A program made the translations under genes and the position numbers. The notes under the pieces were generated by a model. The model was not told the DNA's origin and did not search any database. It saw nothing but the letters and a program-made list of their open reading frames with translations. Positions 34,655-43,660 of a stretch of DNA of 64,000 bases are shown here, piece by piece. Origin of the DNA: Microbacterium sp. B35-30 (GTDB lineage: Bacteria; Actinomycetota; Actinomycetes; Actinomycetales; Microbacteriaceae); contig NZ_MWLQ01000023.1 of the NCBI RefSeq assembly GCF_010634855.1, positions 1 to 64,000 on the forward strand, read 5' to 3'. Numbering within the stretch: position 1 is the first letter of the stretch; each line of letters opens with the position of its first letter.

Positions 34655-36295
34655 GTGGGCAGCGTGCTGAGTCCGCGCGTGCGGCCGATGGGGGAGCGGG
34701 CGTTCCTCCTCGAGGTCGGGGCGCTCGACGAGGTGCTGCCGCTGCACGCCGCGCTCGCCGCCGCCCGGCCCGACGGCGTGGTCGACCTCGTTCCCGCTGC
34801 GCGGACCGTGCTGGTGCGCGTCGACACGCGGCGGCTGCCGCTGGCCGCCGCCCGCGCGTGGGCGCTCGGTGCGGCCGCCGACGCTGAGCCAGGCGGCGGC
34901 ACCGCCGGCCCGCTGGTCGAGCTCGACATCGTGTACGACGGCGCGGATCTCGCCGAGACCGCCCAGCTGCTCGGCACCGGCGCCGACGAGCTGGTGCGAC
35001 GTCACACCGCGGCGGAGTGGCGCGTGGCCTTCACCGGCTTCGCGCCGGGCTTCGGCTACCTCGTCAGCGAGGGCTGGCCCTTCGACGTCCCTCGCCTGGA
35101 CTCGCCGCGCACCCGCGTGCCGGCCGGTGCGGTGGGGCTGGCCGGCGGCTTCTCGGGCGCGTACCCGCGTGACACCCCGGGCGGCTGGCGGCTCATCGGC
35201 ACGACTGCGGCGCGACTGTTCGATCCGGATGCCGCGTCCCCGGCTCTTCTCGCACCCGGAACGCGCGTCCGGTTCCGCGAAGTCGGCGGTCTCGACCGCG
35301 CGAGATCAGGTGATCTCGCGGGCTCAGGACTTTACGGCGCGAATCGGCCTGCCTCCGTGAGATCACCTGATCTCGAGGCGGCGCGCGGGGGGACGGACGC
35401 CGGACCCGGCTTCACCGCGTCGGGCCGCGGCATCCGCATCGTCGAACCGGGTCTCCTGGCGACCCTGCAGGATCTCGGGCGCGAGGGCGCGGCATCCGTC
35501 GGTGTGGCCGTATCGGGGGCACTCGACCGCGGCGCCCTGCGCACCGCCAATCGTCTGCTCGGCAACCCCGAGGGCGCGGCCGCCATCGAGGTGACGATGG
35601 GGGGCCTCCGGGCCGTGGCGGAGGAGGACCTGTGGGTCGCGGTGACGGGTGCGTGGGGCGCCGTCCGCATCGACGGCCGCGACGCCGACCCCTATGCGGC
35701 GCACCCGTGGCCGGCGGGCGCCGAGCTGCAGCTGGACTGGTTCGCCCACGGCGCCCGCGCCTACGTCGCCGTGCGCGGCGGGCTCGACGGCCGCCTGGCT
35801 CTCGGGTCGCGGGCGACCGACCTCCTTGCGGGTCTCGGACCGGCGGCGCTGCGCGCGGGCGGCGTCGTAGGCATCCGCGATGACGCGGTCGCGCCGATCC
35901 CGGTCGCACCGCCCGCCGCGTGGGGCGCGCCGCACGACGACGAGCTCGAACTCGACCTCGCCCCCGGACCCCGCGCCGACTGGTTCACCCCGGCGGCGCT
36001 GACGACGCTGTACGACACCGTGTGGACCGTCTCGAACCACGCCGACCGCGTCGGCGCCCGGCTGGACGGGCCGTCGCTCGCCCGCTCGCGCGAGGGCGAG
36101 CTCGCGAGCGAGGGCATGGTCCCGGGCGCGCTGCAGGTCCCGCCCAGCGGCCGACCCACGATCCTCCTCGCGGATGGTCCGGTGACGGGCGGCTATCCCG
36201 TGATCGCGGTGGTGACGGATGCCGGGCTCGACCTGGTCGCGCAGGCCAGGCCGAGCACCCGCATCCGTTTCCGGCACGCCCGCGCGTCGGCGTGA
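34655..36295 (+). CDS. Fused 5-oxoprolinase subunits B and C (KipI-KipA)
   Basis: The product is 546 residues. Residues about 8-212 are PxpB/KipI-like, with the landmark GFAPGFGYL (about 128-136) and PAGAVGLAGGFSGAYPRDTPGGW. Residues about 255-546 are PxpC/KipA-like, with LATLQDLGREG, SGALDRGALRTANRLLGN and the end SEGMVPGALQVPPSGRPTIL. The linker (about 217-240) is encoded by an inserted inverted repeat. GTG at 34655 has GGGGAG 6 nt upstream; GTG at 34664 is an alternative. Urea amidolyase is rejected because no biotin carboxylase is present and PxpA is adjacent. Confidence 0.92.
   Translation: MGSVLSPRVRPMGERAFLLEVGALDEVLPLHAALAAARPDGVVDLVPAARTVLVRVDTRRLPLAAARAWALGAAADAEPGGGTAGPLVELDIVYDGADLAETAQLLGTGADELVRRHTAAEWRVAFTGFAPGFGYLVSEGWPFDVPRLDSPRTRVPAGAVGLAGGFSGAYPRDTPGGWRLIGTTAARLFDPDAASPALLAPGTRVRFREVGGLDRARSGDLAGSGLYGANRPASVRSPDLEAARGGTDAGPGFTASGRGIRIVEPGLLATLQDLGREGAASVGVAVSGALDRGALRTANRLLGNPEGAAAIEVTMGGLRAVAEEDLWVAVTGAWGAVRIDGRDADPYAAHPWPAGAELQLDWFAHGARAYVAVRGGLDGRLALGSRATDLLAGLGPAALRAGGVVGIRDDAVAPIPVAPPAAWGAPHDDELELDLAPGPRADWFTPAALTTLYDTVWTVSNHADRVGARLDGPSLARSREGELASEGMVPGALQVPPSGRPTILLADGPVTGGYPVIAVVTDAGLDLVAQARPSTRIRFRHARASA
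35302..35374. repeat. Inverted-repeat element inside the PxpB-PxpC linker
   Basis: GAGATCAGGTGATCTC (35302-35317) and GAGATCACCTGATCTC (35359-35374) are perfect 16-bp reverse complements, 41 bp apart. Each is itself nearly palindromic. The segment is in frame and encodes an atypical Ser/Gly/Asp-rich linker. It looks like a miniature mobile or REP-type element captured in coding sequence. Confidence 0.75.
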
Positions 36296-36308
36296 CGGCG
36301 CCCGGCAC

Positions 36309-38504
36309 TCAGTTCCCGCCGGCCTCCAGCAGGTCGGCCGTCGCGCGCAGGATGGCGACGATCGCGGCCGTGCGCATCTCTGCGGGTGCGCGGTGGCCGT
36401 TCGTCTCGACCGCGACGGATGCCGCGGTGGGAAGCGCGTCGTGCACGGACGTCAGCAGGCCCCGCGCACTCAGCTCGCTCGTCGCCGAGAGCATCGGCCG
36501 CTGTTCATAGGTGTCGTCGACGATGTCGAACACCGCGCGGACGAAGTCGCCGTTGGTGAGCGCCGGCGTCTTCGCCAGCACCGTCAGGGCGGCCGACGTG
36601 AACACCCCGTGCCCGTTCGTCTCGAGCGCCACCTGATCGGGCTGGCAGGCGCTGAACAGCACCTCGCGACCGTCCACCCGCTGCGCGCGCTGCACCGCGG
36701 CACGGTTGGTCTCGACCTTGACGACCTCCTTCCAGGCCTCCAGGCGGAACTCGTCCTTCGGCGACGCCGCACGCTCTCCGCGGAAGGCCGCCTCCTCGTC
36801 GGCATCGAGCACGGTCATGCGCGGTGTGGCGCCTGCCGGGATCTTGCGCGACTCGAACTCCTCCGGAGTGATCTGGCGGTTCGCCGAGCCGGAGTGGCAC
36901 GAATCGAAGAAGAGCGTCACCGCGACGCCGTCGGGGATCGCGTCCCAGATGGCGCCGAGGTCGTCGTCGATGATGAGCTGGCCGTCACGGAAGTCGATCG
37001 GGCAGAGGGCCTCGTCCTTCGGCCCGAACTCGTCGGTCTCGTCGCCGTCCAGGTCTGGGGCGAAGGTGCCGTGACCGGCGAACTGGATCGCGACGATGTC
37101 GCCGTCCCGCGCCGACGAGACCTTGTCGAGCATCGCCCGCAGGATCCCGTCGCGGGTGGCATCGGCGTTGTGGATCGACTCCACCTTGAAGCCGGCGTCC
37201 CCCAGCGCATCCGCCCAGGACGTGGCGTCTGCGACGCAGCCGCTCAGCGGATCCCTCGGGTAGGCGTCGATGCCGATGCACAGCGCCAGCTTCCGCGGCG
37301 CCGCGCCGCGGGCGCCGGTCGGCTCGGGGCGCGGCGACGGGGTGAACTCGCCGACCTCGCGCGTCCGTGACGGGAACACCGCGACGTGATCGGGCTCGTC
37401 GCTGTCGGGCACGCCGACGACCCGTCGCGCCAGGCTCATCATCGTCTGCTCGTCGTTGTCGAAGGCCCCGTGCGATGTCGCCTGCGTGCTGCTGAGCCGG
37501 CCGCGGGCGACGGGCCCGAGGACGAGGCGCTCCGAGGCGTCGTCGAGGTAGGCCATGATCCGCCCCGAGCGGCGCAGGTGTGCCTCGAGGCCGAGGATCT
37601 CGGCATCCTTCTCGGCCTCGAACGCCCGCGAGACCAGGTACAGGAGCGATTTGCGGTAGACCCCCGCCGTGTTGTCGCGCTTCTCCTGATCCTCGTTCAT
37701 CGTGAAGATCGACAGGTTCTCGATCCGGCCGGTCTCGGCGAGCGGCAGCAGCGTCGCCTCGAAGGTGTCGACCCGCACCGCCGGCGCGAGGAAGGTCACG
37801 CTCTTCACGCTCTCGACCTTGTCGTCACCCTCGAAGAGGCGCGGCACGAAGTGCGAGTGGTAGATCGACCCGGCGCTGTGGCCGGCGATGTGCAGCTCGA
37901 TCGCACCGGAGTTGGCCGCCATGTACGAGCGCAGTGCGGATGCCAGCACGAATGCGCCGCCCGGCGCGCCTTTTCCCACAGGAGGAAGGCAGGCGCCGGC
38001 GGAGTCGAGCTTCATGTCGTCCCAGAACTTGCGGCCGCCGAGCACGCGTGCGGCGGCCTCCACGGCGAGGTCGGTCACATCGGTGAAGCCGCGCTTGCCG
38101 GGCTTGGCGCGCAGGACGTCTTCGAGAGTGGTCTTGAATCCGCTCTCCCACACGAGATGGAGGGGGTAGACGCCGTTCTTCTTCCACCACGCGACCTGGC
38201 GCTGCGCGGTCAGCAGCCCTGCGCCCTTGTCGGTGAGCCCACCGTGCGCCCAGATGAGCACGGGCACCGGCGGCGGCACCTCGCCGGCGGGGGTCTTCTT
38301 GGCCTGCTGCGCGACGAAGTCGGCGAGGTCCGTCTCGATCATCCGCTTCACATCTTCGGCGGTCGTGAGGAAATCCTCGACGGTGCGCGGCTTGGCGCTC
38401 GCCGTCGGCGCGAGCCTGCCGTCGGCCGTGTGGACGACGTGCTTGCGCAGCGCGGTGAGCTCTGCCGGGCTGAGTGTCGCGCCACGGGTGGTGGTGTCGG
38501 GCAT
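36309..38504 (-). CDS. Alpha/beta-hydrolase-caspase (C14-like) fusion protein
   Basis: The product is 731 residues. Residues about 80-300 look like an alpha/beta hydrolase: oxyanion motif WAHGG (85-89) and nucleophile elbow GHSAG with Ser210, followed by VTFLAPAVR. Residues about 405-680 are a caspase-like peptidase: LALCIGIDAYP (start of strand 1), catalytic His478 in FAGHG and catalytic Cys536 in FFDSCHSGS, with LFSACQPDQ as a later strand. Both active sites look intact. It follows the CHAT protease gene by 66 bp on the same strand, downstream of two STAND ATPases. A caspase joined to a possible lipase suggests an effector of a conflict system; the activation route is inferred. Confidence 0.85.
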   Translation of the reverse strand: MPDTTTRGATLSPAELTALRKHVVHTADGRLAPTASAKPRTVEDFLTTAEDVKRMIETDLADFVAQQAKKTPAGEVPPPVPVLIWAHGGLTDKGAGLLTAQRQVAWWKKNGVYPLHLVWESGFKTTLEDVLRAKPGKRGFTDVTDLAVEAAARVLGGRKFWDDMKLDSAGACLPPVGKGAPGGAFVLASALRSYMAANSGAIELHIAGHSAGSIYHSHFVPRLFEGDDKVESVKSVTFLAPAVRVDTFEATLLPLAETGRIENLSIFTMNEDQEKRDNTAGVYRKSLLYLVSRAFEAEKDAEILGLEAHLRRSGRIMAYLDDASERLVLGPVARGRLSSTQATSHGAFDNDEQTMMSLARRVVGVPDSDEPDHVAVFPSRTREVGEFTPSPRPEPTGARGAAPRKLALCIGIDAYPRDPLSGCVADATSWADALGDAGFKVESIHNADATRDGILRAMLDKVSSARDGDIVAIQFAGHGTFAPDLDGDETDEFGPKDEALCPIDFRDGQLIIDDDLGAIWDAIPDGVAVTLFFDSCHSGSANRQITPEEFESRKIPAGATPRMTVLDADEEAAFRGERAASPKDEFRLEAWKEVVKVETNRAAVQRAQRVDGREVLFSACQPDQVALETNGHGVFTSAALTVLAKTPALTNGDFVRAVFDIVDDTYEQRPMLSATSELSARGLLTSVHDALPTAASVAVETNGHRAPAEMRTAAIVAILRATADLLEAGGN

Positions 38505-38570
38505 GGTGTCACGTCCTGTCTGCTGATTCTGGGTGTCTTGATGGCGGTCTGCCGATGGTGGATGGAGGTT

Positions 38571-40814
38571 TCAGGAGTCGTCGCCGCGGGCGCCGGCCAC
38601 GAGCTTGGCGCGTGGGTCGGCGAAGACCGTGAAGGCCAGCGAGGTGAGGTCGCCGGCGTCGCGCGCGGCGTGCCGCGCCGTGAGCACCGCCTCGCCGACG
38701 GTCGCGTGGTCGTCGCCGAGGAGCTTCTCGTAGAAGGTGCGGACGAACAGTGACGTGACGTCGTCGCGCACCGCCCAGGAGCATCCGATGAACACGCCCA
38801 CGCCGCCGCGGAGGAAGACCTCGGCGAACCCGCCGAGACCCGTCGCGCCGGAGCGGAGCCGACCGACATCGCACGCGCTCAGGAACACGAACGGCGCGGA
38901 TGCCCCCGCCGGCGGCCCGTCGAGCTCGGGAAGATCGCGGCGCGCATCGGAGTCGGTGTACGACGCGGAGCCGTCGTCGTGGTCCTCCGAGAACGTGGCG
39001 AAGGCGATCTCCTGCCCGAGCGGGTCGGCCTCGCGCCACCGACCGTGACCGGCGAAGTGGAGGAGGTCGAAGCCGTCGGTGATCGCCTGACGCAGCTCGA
39101 CGGGGTCGGCGGCGGAGCGAGGACTCCTCGCCAGCAGCTCGCCGAGCCTCCGGACCTCCTCGCCGGTGCGGCTGAGCTTGTACTCCGGTTTGATGTAGTC
39201 GGGGGCGATCGCGACGACGCGGCTCGCGTTGATGGGGATGACGGTCGGCCGCAGCGTGCCGTACATCCACCGCGTGAGACCGAGGTCGCCCAGGAAGAAC
39301 CGGTCCTTGTCGGGCCGCTGGGTGCCGACGGGCACGAGATGCACCATCTCCCAGGGGATGTCGAGCTCGCCGGACGTCTGCAGCACGAGGTGCGATATCC
39401 GGCGGCGCCTGCTCCAGAGCAGCTTGTTGACCTCGTCCCCCAGCAGCTCGCGGGCGATCCGCGCGCCGAGGCTGCGCACCTCGCGGCGGACCGTGTCGGC
39501 CGCCTCCTCGGCTTCCTCCGGAGCAGCGCGGACGGTCTCGAGATACTCCGACCTGATCCGGGTGAGCTCGGCGTAGACGCCCTGGATGTACTCGGCCTTC
39601 CTGGCGAGATGCACCGAGTTCTTGACGACCGTGCCGCCGATCTTCGCCGTGATGAGCAGGTCGGAGGCGCCACCGGCGATGGACTCGTCGATCACGAGTG
39701 TCGGAAGGTCGGCGATGCTGCGTGGCGGTGCGGCGACGGATGCCGTGACGACGCGCGGATCGTCCGAGTCGGGATCGCCGGCGCCGGCGTCGGGCGGGAG
39801 CACCGGGGTGCTCAGCGCGAGCACGGCGAGCGGCGCCACGACGGGCGGCTGGGTGAAGGTGACGGTGATGTGGCCGCGCCCGGGTTCCTCTGGCCGGAGG
39901 CGGAAGACCAGGCGCCGGGTCTCGTCCGGCGTGGCGGGCAGCGTCGTCGTGACGACCGGCAGCGTGCCGTCTGCGAACGCGAGGCCGCGCAACTGGACGC
40001 CCACCTCGATCTCGCGGGTGGGGTCGAACCGCGCCGTGGCCTTCTGACGCGCCGTGCCGGCGGTCGGGACCAGCTCCTCCCGCGACAGCCGTACGACGGC
40101 ATCGAACTCCACGCCGGCGACGAGGCGAGCGGGGATCTCGGCGTCGACGAACGCCGGTACGGGTGACGCACCGTCGAGCCCGCCTGCCGGGGCTCCCGGG
40201 GCAGGCGCGGCGCCTGCCGGCGGGGCCGCGCCTGCCGGCGGGGCCGGTGCGGCTGCCGGCGGCGCCGGGGGAGCGAGCCCGGGAGAGCGAGTGCTGGTGA
40301 ACCCACCACCGCCGAGCGGGCCACCCCCGAGCGGGCCGACACCCAGCACGTCATCCGGCACGAGAGGTGGCGGCGGTGGCGCGGCTTCGGCGGCCGACCC
40401 GGGGCCGGCGCTCATGCCCATGCCGCCGGCGGCGACCGTCGCCTCGAGCCACAGCATCCCGGTCTCGAAGTCGCTCGCGACGACCGTCAGGTGCAGCATC
40501 TCCCCGGGCGCCACGGCGATGTCGGCCGTATAGAGGTCGTCGTCCTGCCGCTCCAGGTGCCTGAGCTCGGCGTGCATGAAACCGGCGGAGTCCTCGCGTG
40601 CCACCACCGCGGCGTAGTGGAAGTCGTCCGTCCCCCGCACGATCATCGTCGCCATGCCGCCGGCGCGGCCGCGGATCACGACGTCGGCCAGCGTCGCGAC
40701 GCCATGCTCGTTGGCGCCGGCATGCTCGGGAGCATGCTCGATGCGCACCTCGAAGGCCTCGGCGTCGCCTTCGACGTCGACCATGCCGCGCGGCATGTCC
40801 GGAACGCGAGCCAT
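38571..40814 (-). CDS. CHAT-domain (caspase HetF-associated) protease
   Basis: The product is 747 residues. Residues 1-140 form a beta-rich domain I do not recognise. About 145-214 is a Pro/Gly/Ala linker with internal repeats. About 220-360 is a second beta-rich region. About 375-745 is the CHAT unit, with catalytic His590 in LLHFAGHGRW and catalytic Cys648 in FLSACDVGR, then GVGVFIGCSWAV. CHAT proteases are caspase relatives, often controlled by TPR or STAND partners. The ATG at 40814 has GAGGGGG 5 nt upstream; an in-frame start at 40892 lacks a site. A possible own promoter lies 80-110 bp upstream. It neighbours the caspase fusion and the STAND pair. Confidence 0.88.
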   Translation of the reverse strand: MARVPDMPRGMVDVEGDAEAFEVRIEHAPEHAGANEHGVATLADVVIRGRAGGMATMIVRGTDDFHYAAVVAREDSAGFMHAELRHLERQDDDLYTADIAVAPGEMLHLTVVASDFETGMLWLEATVAAGGMGMSAGPGSAAEAAPPPPPLVPDDVLGVGPLGGGPLGGGGFTSTRSPGLAPPAPPAAAPAPPAGAAPPAGAAPAPGAPAGGLDGASPVPAFVDAEIPARLVAGVEFDAVVRLSREELVPTAGTARQKATARFDPTREIEVGVQLRGLAFADGTLPVVTTTLPATPDETRRLVFRLRPEEPGRGHITVTFTQPPVVAPLAVLALSTPVLPPDAGAGDPDSDDPRVVTASVAAPPRSIADLPTLVIDESIAGGASDLLITAKIGGTVVKNSVHLARKAEYIQGVYAELTRIRSEYLETVRAAPEEAEEAADTVRREVRSLGARIARELLGDEVNKLLWSRRRRISHLVLQTSGELDIPWEMVHLVPVGTQRPDKDRFFLGDLGLTRWMYGTLRPTVIPINASRVVAIAPDYIKPEYKLSRTGEEVRRLGELLARSPRSAADPVELRQAITDGFDLLHFAGHGRWREADPLGQEIAFATFSEDHDDGSASYTDSDARRDLPELDGPPAGASAPFVFLSACDVGRLRSGATGLGGFAEVFLRGGVGVFIGCSWAVRDDVTSLFVRTFYEKLLGDDHATVGEAVLTARHAARDAGDLTSLAFTVFADPRAKLVAGARGDDS

Positions 40815-40892
40815 CTCGACCCCCTCGCACCGATGCCCGCTTCCCCAGGGGGCACCGTCACCTTCGATTTCGAGGAGCGCAGTCCGAGGCAC

Positions 40893-40921
40893 AGCATACG
40901 AGCAGGCTCCTCACCGCACCA
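40893..40921 (-). promoter_or_regulatory. Possible promoter for the CHAT-caspase gene pair
   Basis: On the minus strand TGGTGC is followed after 17 nt by TATGCT, inside the 206-bp gap between STAND copy A and the CHAT gene. The two protease genes might therefore be expressed separately from the STAND genes. Confidence 0.4.
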
Positions 40922-41020
40922 GAGCCCGGTGCGCGACCTGCTGATACGTGCCGACGTCGGTCCCCACGCCCCTCCAGCCGTCGCTGGCACCGGCGCCCGG
41001 ATCCGTGGCCCGGCCTGTGC

Positions 41021-43660
41021 CTACCAGGCGCGGAGCGAGTCCGCGACGGTCTCCCACTCGTGCTCGGGCAGCGCGAGCTGCACGGCCTCGGCGACCGTGA
41101 GCTCGGCGCCCGCGGTCCGACCCGCCTCGACACTCGCCTGGTCGTGGCCGCGCAGGATCTCGAGGTGCGGCGTGTGGACCGTGAAGGCCTCGACGTCGAA
41201 GATGCCGATGCGCCGCCGGATCTCGCCGGCCGCGACCGCCAGTGCCGCCGCCCGCCACGCCTCGCCATGCGCGGCTGCCACGGCGCAGACGCCCTCGAGT
41301 CCGTACGCGATGCCCTCCTCGTAGTGCAGCCCGATCGACAGCAGCAGGGTGTGGACGAACTCGCGCTCCGCCTGCTCCGTGCGTCCGAGCTGGAAGTTCA
41401 GCCGCGCGCGCAGGTTGCCGGCGACGGACGTGGTGAACAGGTCGCCGCGCGATTCGGCGACCGAGGTGGCGCGGTCGAAGTGCGCCAGGGCGTCGTCGGT
41501 GGCGCCCCGCACCCACGCCAGCCGCCCGAGCGAGACCTCCGTGATGGCCTCCGCCCACGTGTTGCCGCGCGCGCTCAGCGTGACGACCGCCTCACGCAGC
41601 TCCGCCTCCGCCCTGTCGGTGTCGAAGATGGAGAACTGCACGCGCGCCGTCGCACGCGCGGCGAGAGCCATCGCCGCGGCATCCTCGTCACCGCTCTCGA
41701 TGAACAGCCGTACGCACTCCCCGAGTCCGGCGACCACCTGCTCGCTGGGACGCTGCCACATCTCGCCCCAGAGCGCGAAGAACCATGCGATCGCGCGGGT
41801 GTGCGGCGTGATGGGCTGGTCGTGCTGCTTTTCGAGCAGCTCGAGCATCCAGAGCCGCACCTCGGCGAAGAAGCCGGAGATCCACCAGTAGATGAGGAGG
41901 CTCCACGCGAAGTCGCCGGCGTCGTCCAGCCGGTTCGTATGGACGAGATGGCGCACCGCGGCGCGCAGATTGGGGAGCTCGAGGCCCAGTCGCACCACGG
42001 CGTCCGCCTGCCCGCTGCCCCCCAGGTCGGGCGCGATGCGCTGCACGAGCCCGCGGTAGTAGTCGGCGTGCGCGCGGCGCACCCGCACCGCGTCACCCCG
42101 GTCCTTCAGTCGTCCGAGCGCGTACTCGCGCACCAGCGCGAGCAGCGAGAACACGCGCCGCCCGCCGACCTGGCTCTGCTTCACCAGCGAGCCGTCGATG
42201 AGGGCGGTCAGGGCGTCGATGGCGTGTTCGCCCCACGAACGTCCCTCGCCGAGCGCCTCGACGGCATCCAGCGTGAACCGCGTGGCGAACACGCCGAGGT
42301 CCTCGAGCAGCTCGCGCTGCGAGTCGGGGAGCAGGCTCACGCTCCAGTCGATCGTCGCGCGCATCGTGCGGTGCCGCTCGGGAAGATCGCGCACGGCGGC
42401 CGTCAGCAGCGGCAGGCTGCGCTCCAGACGCTCGGCGATGCCGGCGGGGCTGAGGATGCGCACCTTGGCGGCCGCGAGCTCGATCGCCAGCGGCAGTCCC
42501 TCGAGCCGGCGGCAGATGTCGGCCAGGTCGGCGGCGTTCTCGGCGCTGACGTCGAAGTCGGCGTCGATCGCCCGTGCCCGGTCGACGAACAACGTCACCG
42601 CGGCCGAACGCGTCGCACGGTCCAGGCTCGCCGGGCCGTCGCCGGCCGGCGTCGTCAACGGCGCCACCTCGAACACGCGCTCGCCGCGGATACGCAGCAC
42701 GATGCGGCTCGTCACCAGGAACGTCGCCGTCGGCGCGACCGTGTACAGCCGCACGAGCACGGGTGCGGCATCCACGATCTGCTCGAAGTTGTCGAGCACG
42801 ATGAGCACCCGGCGATCGGCGAGGGCGTGGGCGATGCGCTCCTCGAGGGCGGCTTCGCCGTTGTCGCGGATGCCGAGATAGTAGGCGATCGTCGGCAGCA
42901 GCAGCCCCGGCTCGAGCACGCCCTCGAGGAGCACGAAGTACACCCCGTCGGGGAACATGTCGCCGCACGCCAGCGCCGTCTCGATCGCGAGGCGGCTCTT
43001 GCCGATGCCACCGGGGCCGATGAGGCTCACGACGCGATCTGTGCCGCGTGCGAGGAGCGTCCTGACAGCGTCGATGTCCGCCTCGCGGCCGATCGTCGGG
43101 GTGTAGGGGACCGGCACCCGGCCGATCAGGGAAGGAATCACCGGTTCCGGTTCGGATGCCGCCGATGCCCGCGATTCGTCGAAGCGCTCGGCGAGGAGCA
43201 TGGCGAGGTCTCCGGCGACCTGATCTTCGAGGTCGTCGGCGGAGCGGAAGTGCAGGTAGGCGGCGGTGTCGTCGGCCTGGATGCGGGCGATGAGCTGGGT
43301 GAGGCGCTCGTCGCGGGGGTCGGCGTCCTTGACGTAGATGAGCTTGGGCATCTCGGCGGCGGCGAGGTTGTATTCGTCCTCGAGGCCGGAGACCTCCTCT
43401 CCGGGAGCGACCCAGCCGTAGCTCGCACCGTAGATGCCGATGAAGACGTCGCTCTGCGCGAGGTAGGACCGGTAGAGGTCCCGCGGCGGATGCGGACGGG
43501 CGCCCAGCTCGAACATCACGGGCGCGAGTCGCAGGCGCTCGATGGCCGACCTCACCGCTTCACGTTCGTCGCCGAGCTCGCGCAGGGTCGAGCTCACGAA
43601 CACCCGGATCCGCTGGTCGGGTGTGCGGATCACGGGGGATCGCGCAAGACCGGTCACCAT
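41021..43660 (-). CDS. DUF4062-STAND ATPase with TPR-like C-terminus (copy A)
   Basis: The product is 879 residues. About 16-160 is DUF4062 (RVFVSSTLRELGDERE, FIGIYGASYGW, LEDEYNLA), a Rossmann-like domain found at the N-terminus of some STAND proteins. About 185-480 is the NTPase: Walker A GPGGIGKS (215-222), Walker B VLIVLDN (about 285-291), sensor TSR, and GLPLAIELAAAKVR of the NB-ARC/AfsR type. From about 480 on, helical and TPR-like repeats extend to the end. No DNA-binding domain is present, so it is not a LuxR/SARP regulator. It starts within the stop of copy B (ATGGTGA overlap). Such ATPases act as ligand-triggered oligomerising switches; the ligand is unknown. Confidence 0.87.
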   Translation of the reverse strand: MVTGLARSPVIRTPDQRIRVFVSSTLRELGDEREAVRSAIERLRLAPVMFELGARPHPPRDLYRSYLAQSDVFIGIYGASYGWVAPGEEVSGLEDEYNLAAAEMPKLIYVKDADPRDERLTQLIARIQADDTAAYLHFRSADDLEDQVAGDLAMLLAERFDESRASAASEPEPVIPSLIGRVPVPYTPTIGREADIDAVRTLLARGTDRVVSLIGPGGIGKSRLAIETALACGDMFPDGVYFVLLEGVLEPGLLLPTIAYYLGIRDNGEAALEERIAHALADRRVLIVLDNFEQIVDAAPVLVRLYTVAPTATFLVTSRIVLRIRGERVFEVAPLTTPAGDGPASLDRATRSAAVTLFVDRARAIDADFDVSAENAADLADICRRLEGLPLAIELAAAKVRILSPAGIAERLERSLPLLTAAVRDLPERHRTMRATIDWSVSLLPDSQRELLEDLGVFATRFTLDAVEALGEGRSWGEHAIDALTALIDGSLVKQSQVGGRRVFSLLALVREYALGRLKDRGDAVRVRRAHADYYRGLVQRIAPDLGGSGQADAVVRLGLELPNLRAAVRHLVHTNRLDDAGDFAWSLLIYWWISGFFAEVRLWMLELLEKQHDQPITPHTRAIAWFFALWGEMWQRPSEQVVAGLGECVRLFIESGDEDAAAMALAARATARVQFSIFDTDRAEAELREAVVTLSARGNTWAEAITEVSLGRLAWVRGATDDALAHFDRATSVAESRGDLFTTSVAGNLRARLNFQLGRTEQAEREFVHTLLLSIGLHYEEGIAYGLEGVCAVAAAHGEAWRAAALAVAAGEIRRRIGIFDVEAFTVHTPHLEILRGHDQASVEAGRTAGAELTVAEAVQLALPEHEWETVADSLRAW
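43181..43642 (-). repeat. DUF4062-encoding segment, copy A of a 462-bp duplication
   Basis: By hand alignment this segment matches 45799-46260 without gaps, with about 23 differences in 462 positions (roughly 95% identity). The rest of the two genes is clearly more diverged. Confidence 0.85.

Noticed and set aside
34655..36295. Urea amidolyase (allophanate hydrolase subunits)
   Set aside because: No biotin carboxylase or amidase domain; LamB/YcsF (PxpA) is adjacent, which fits 5-oxoprolinase.
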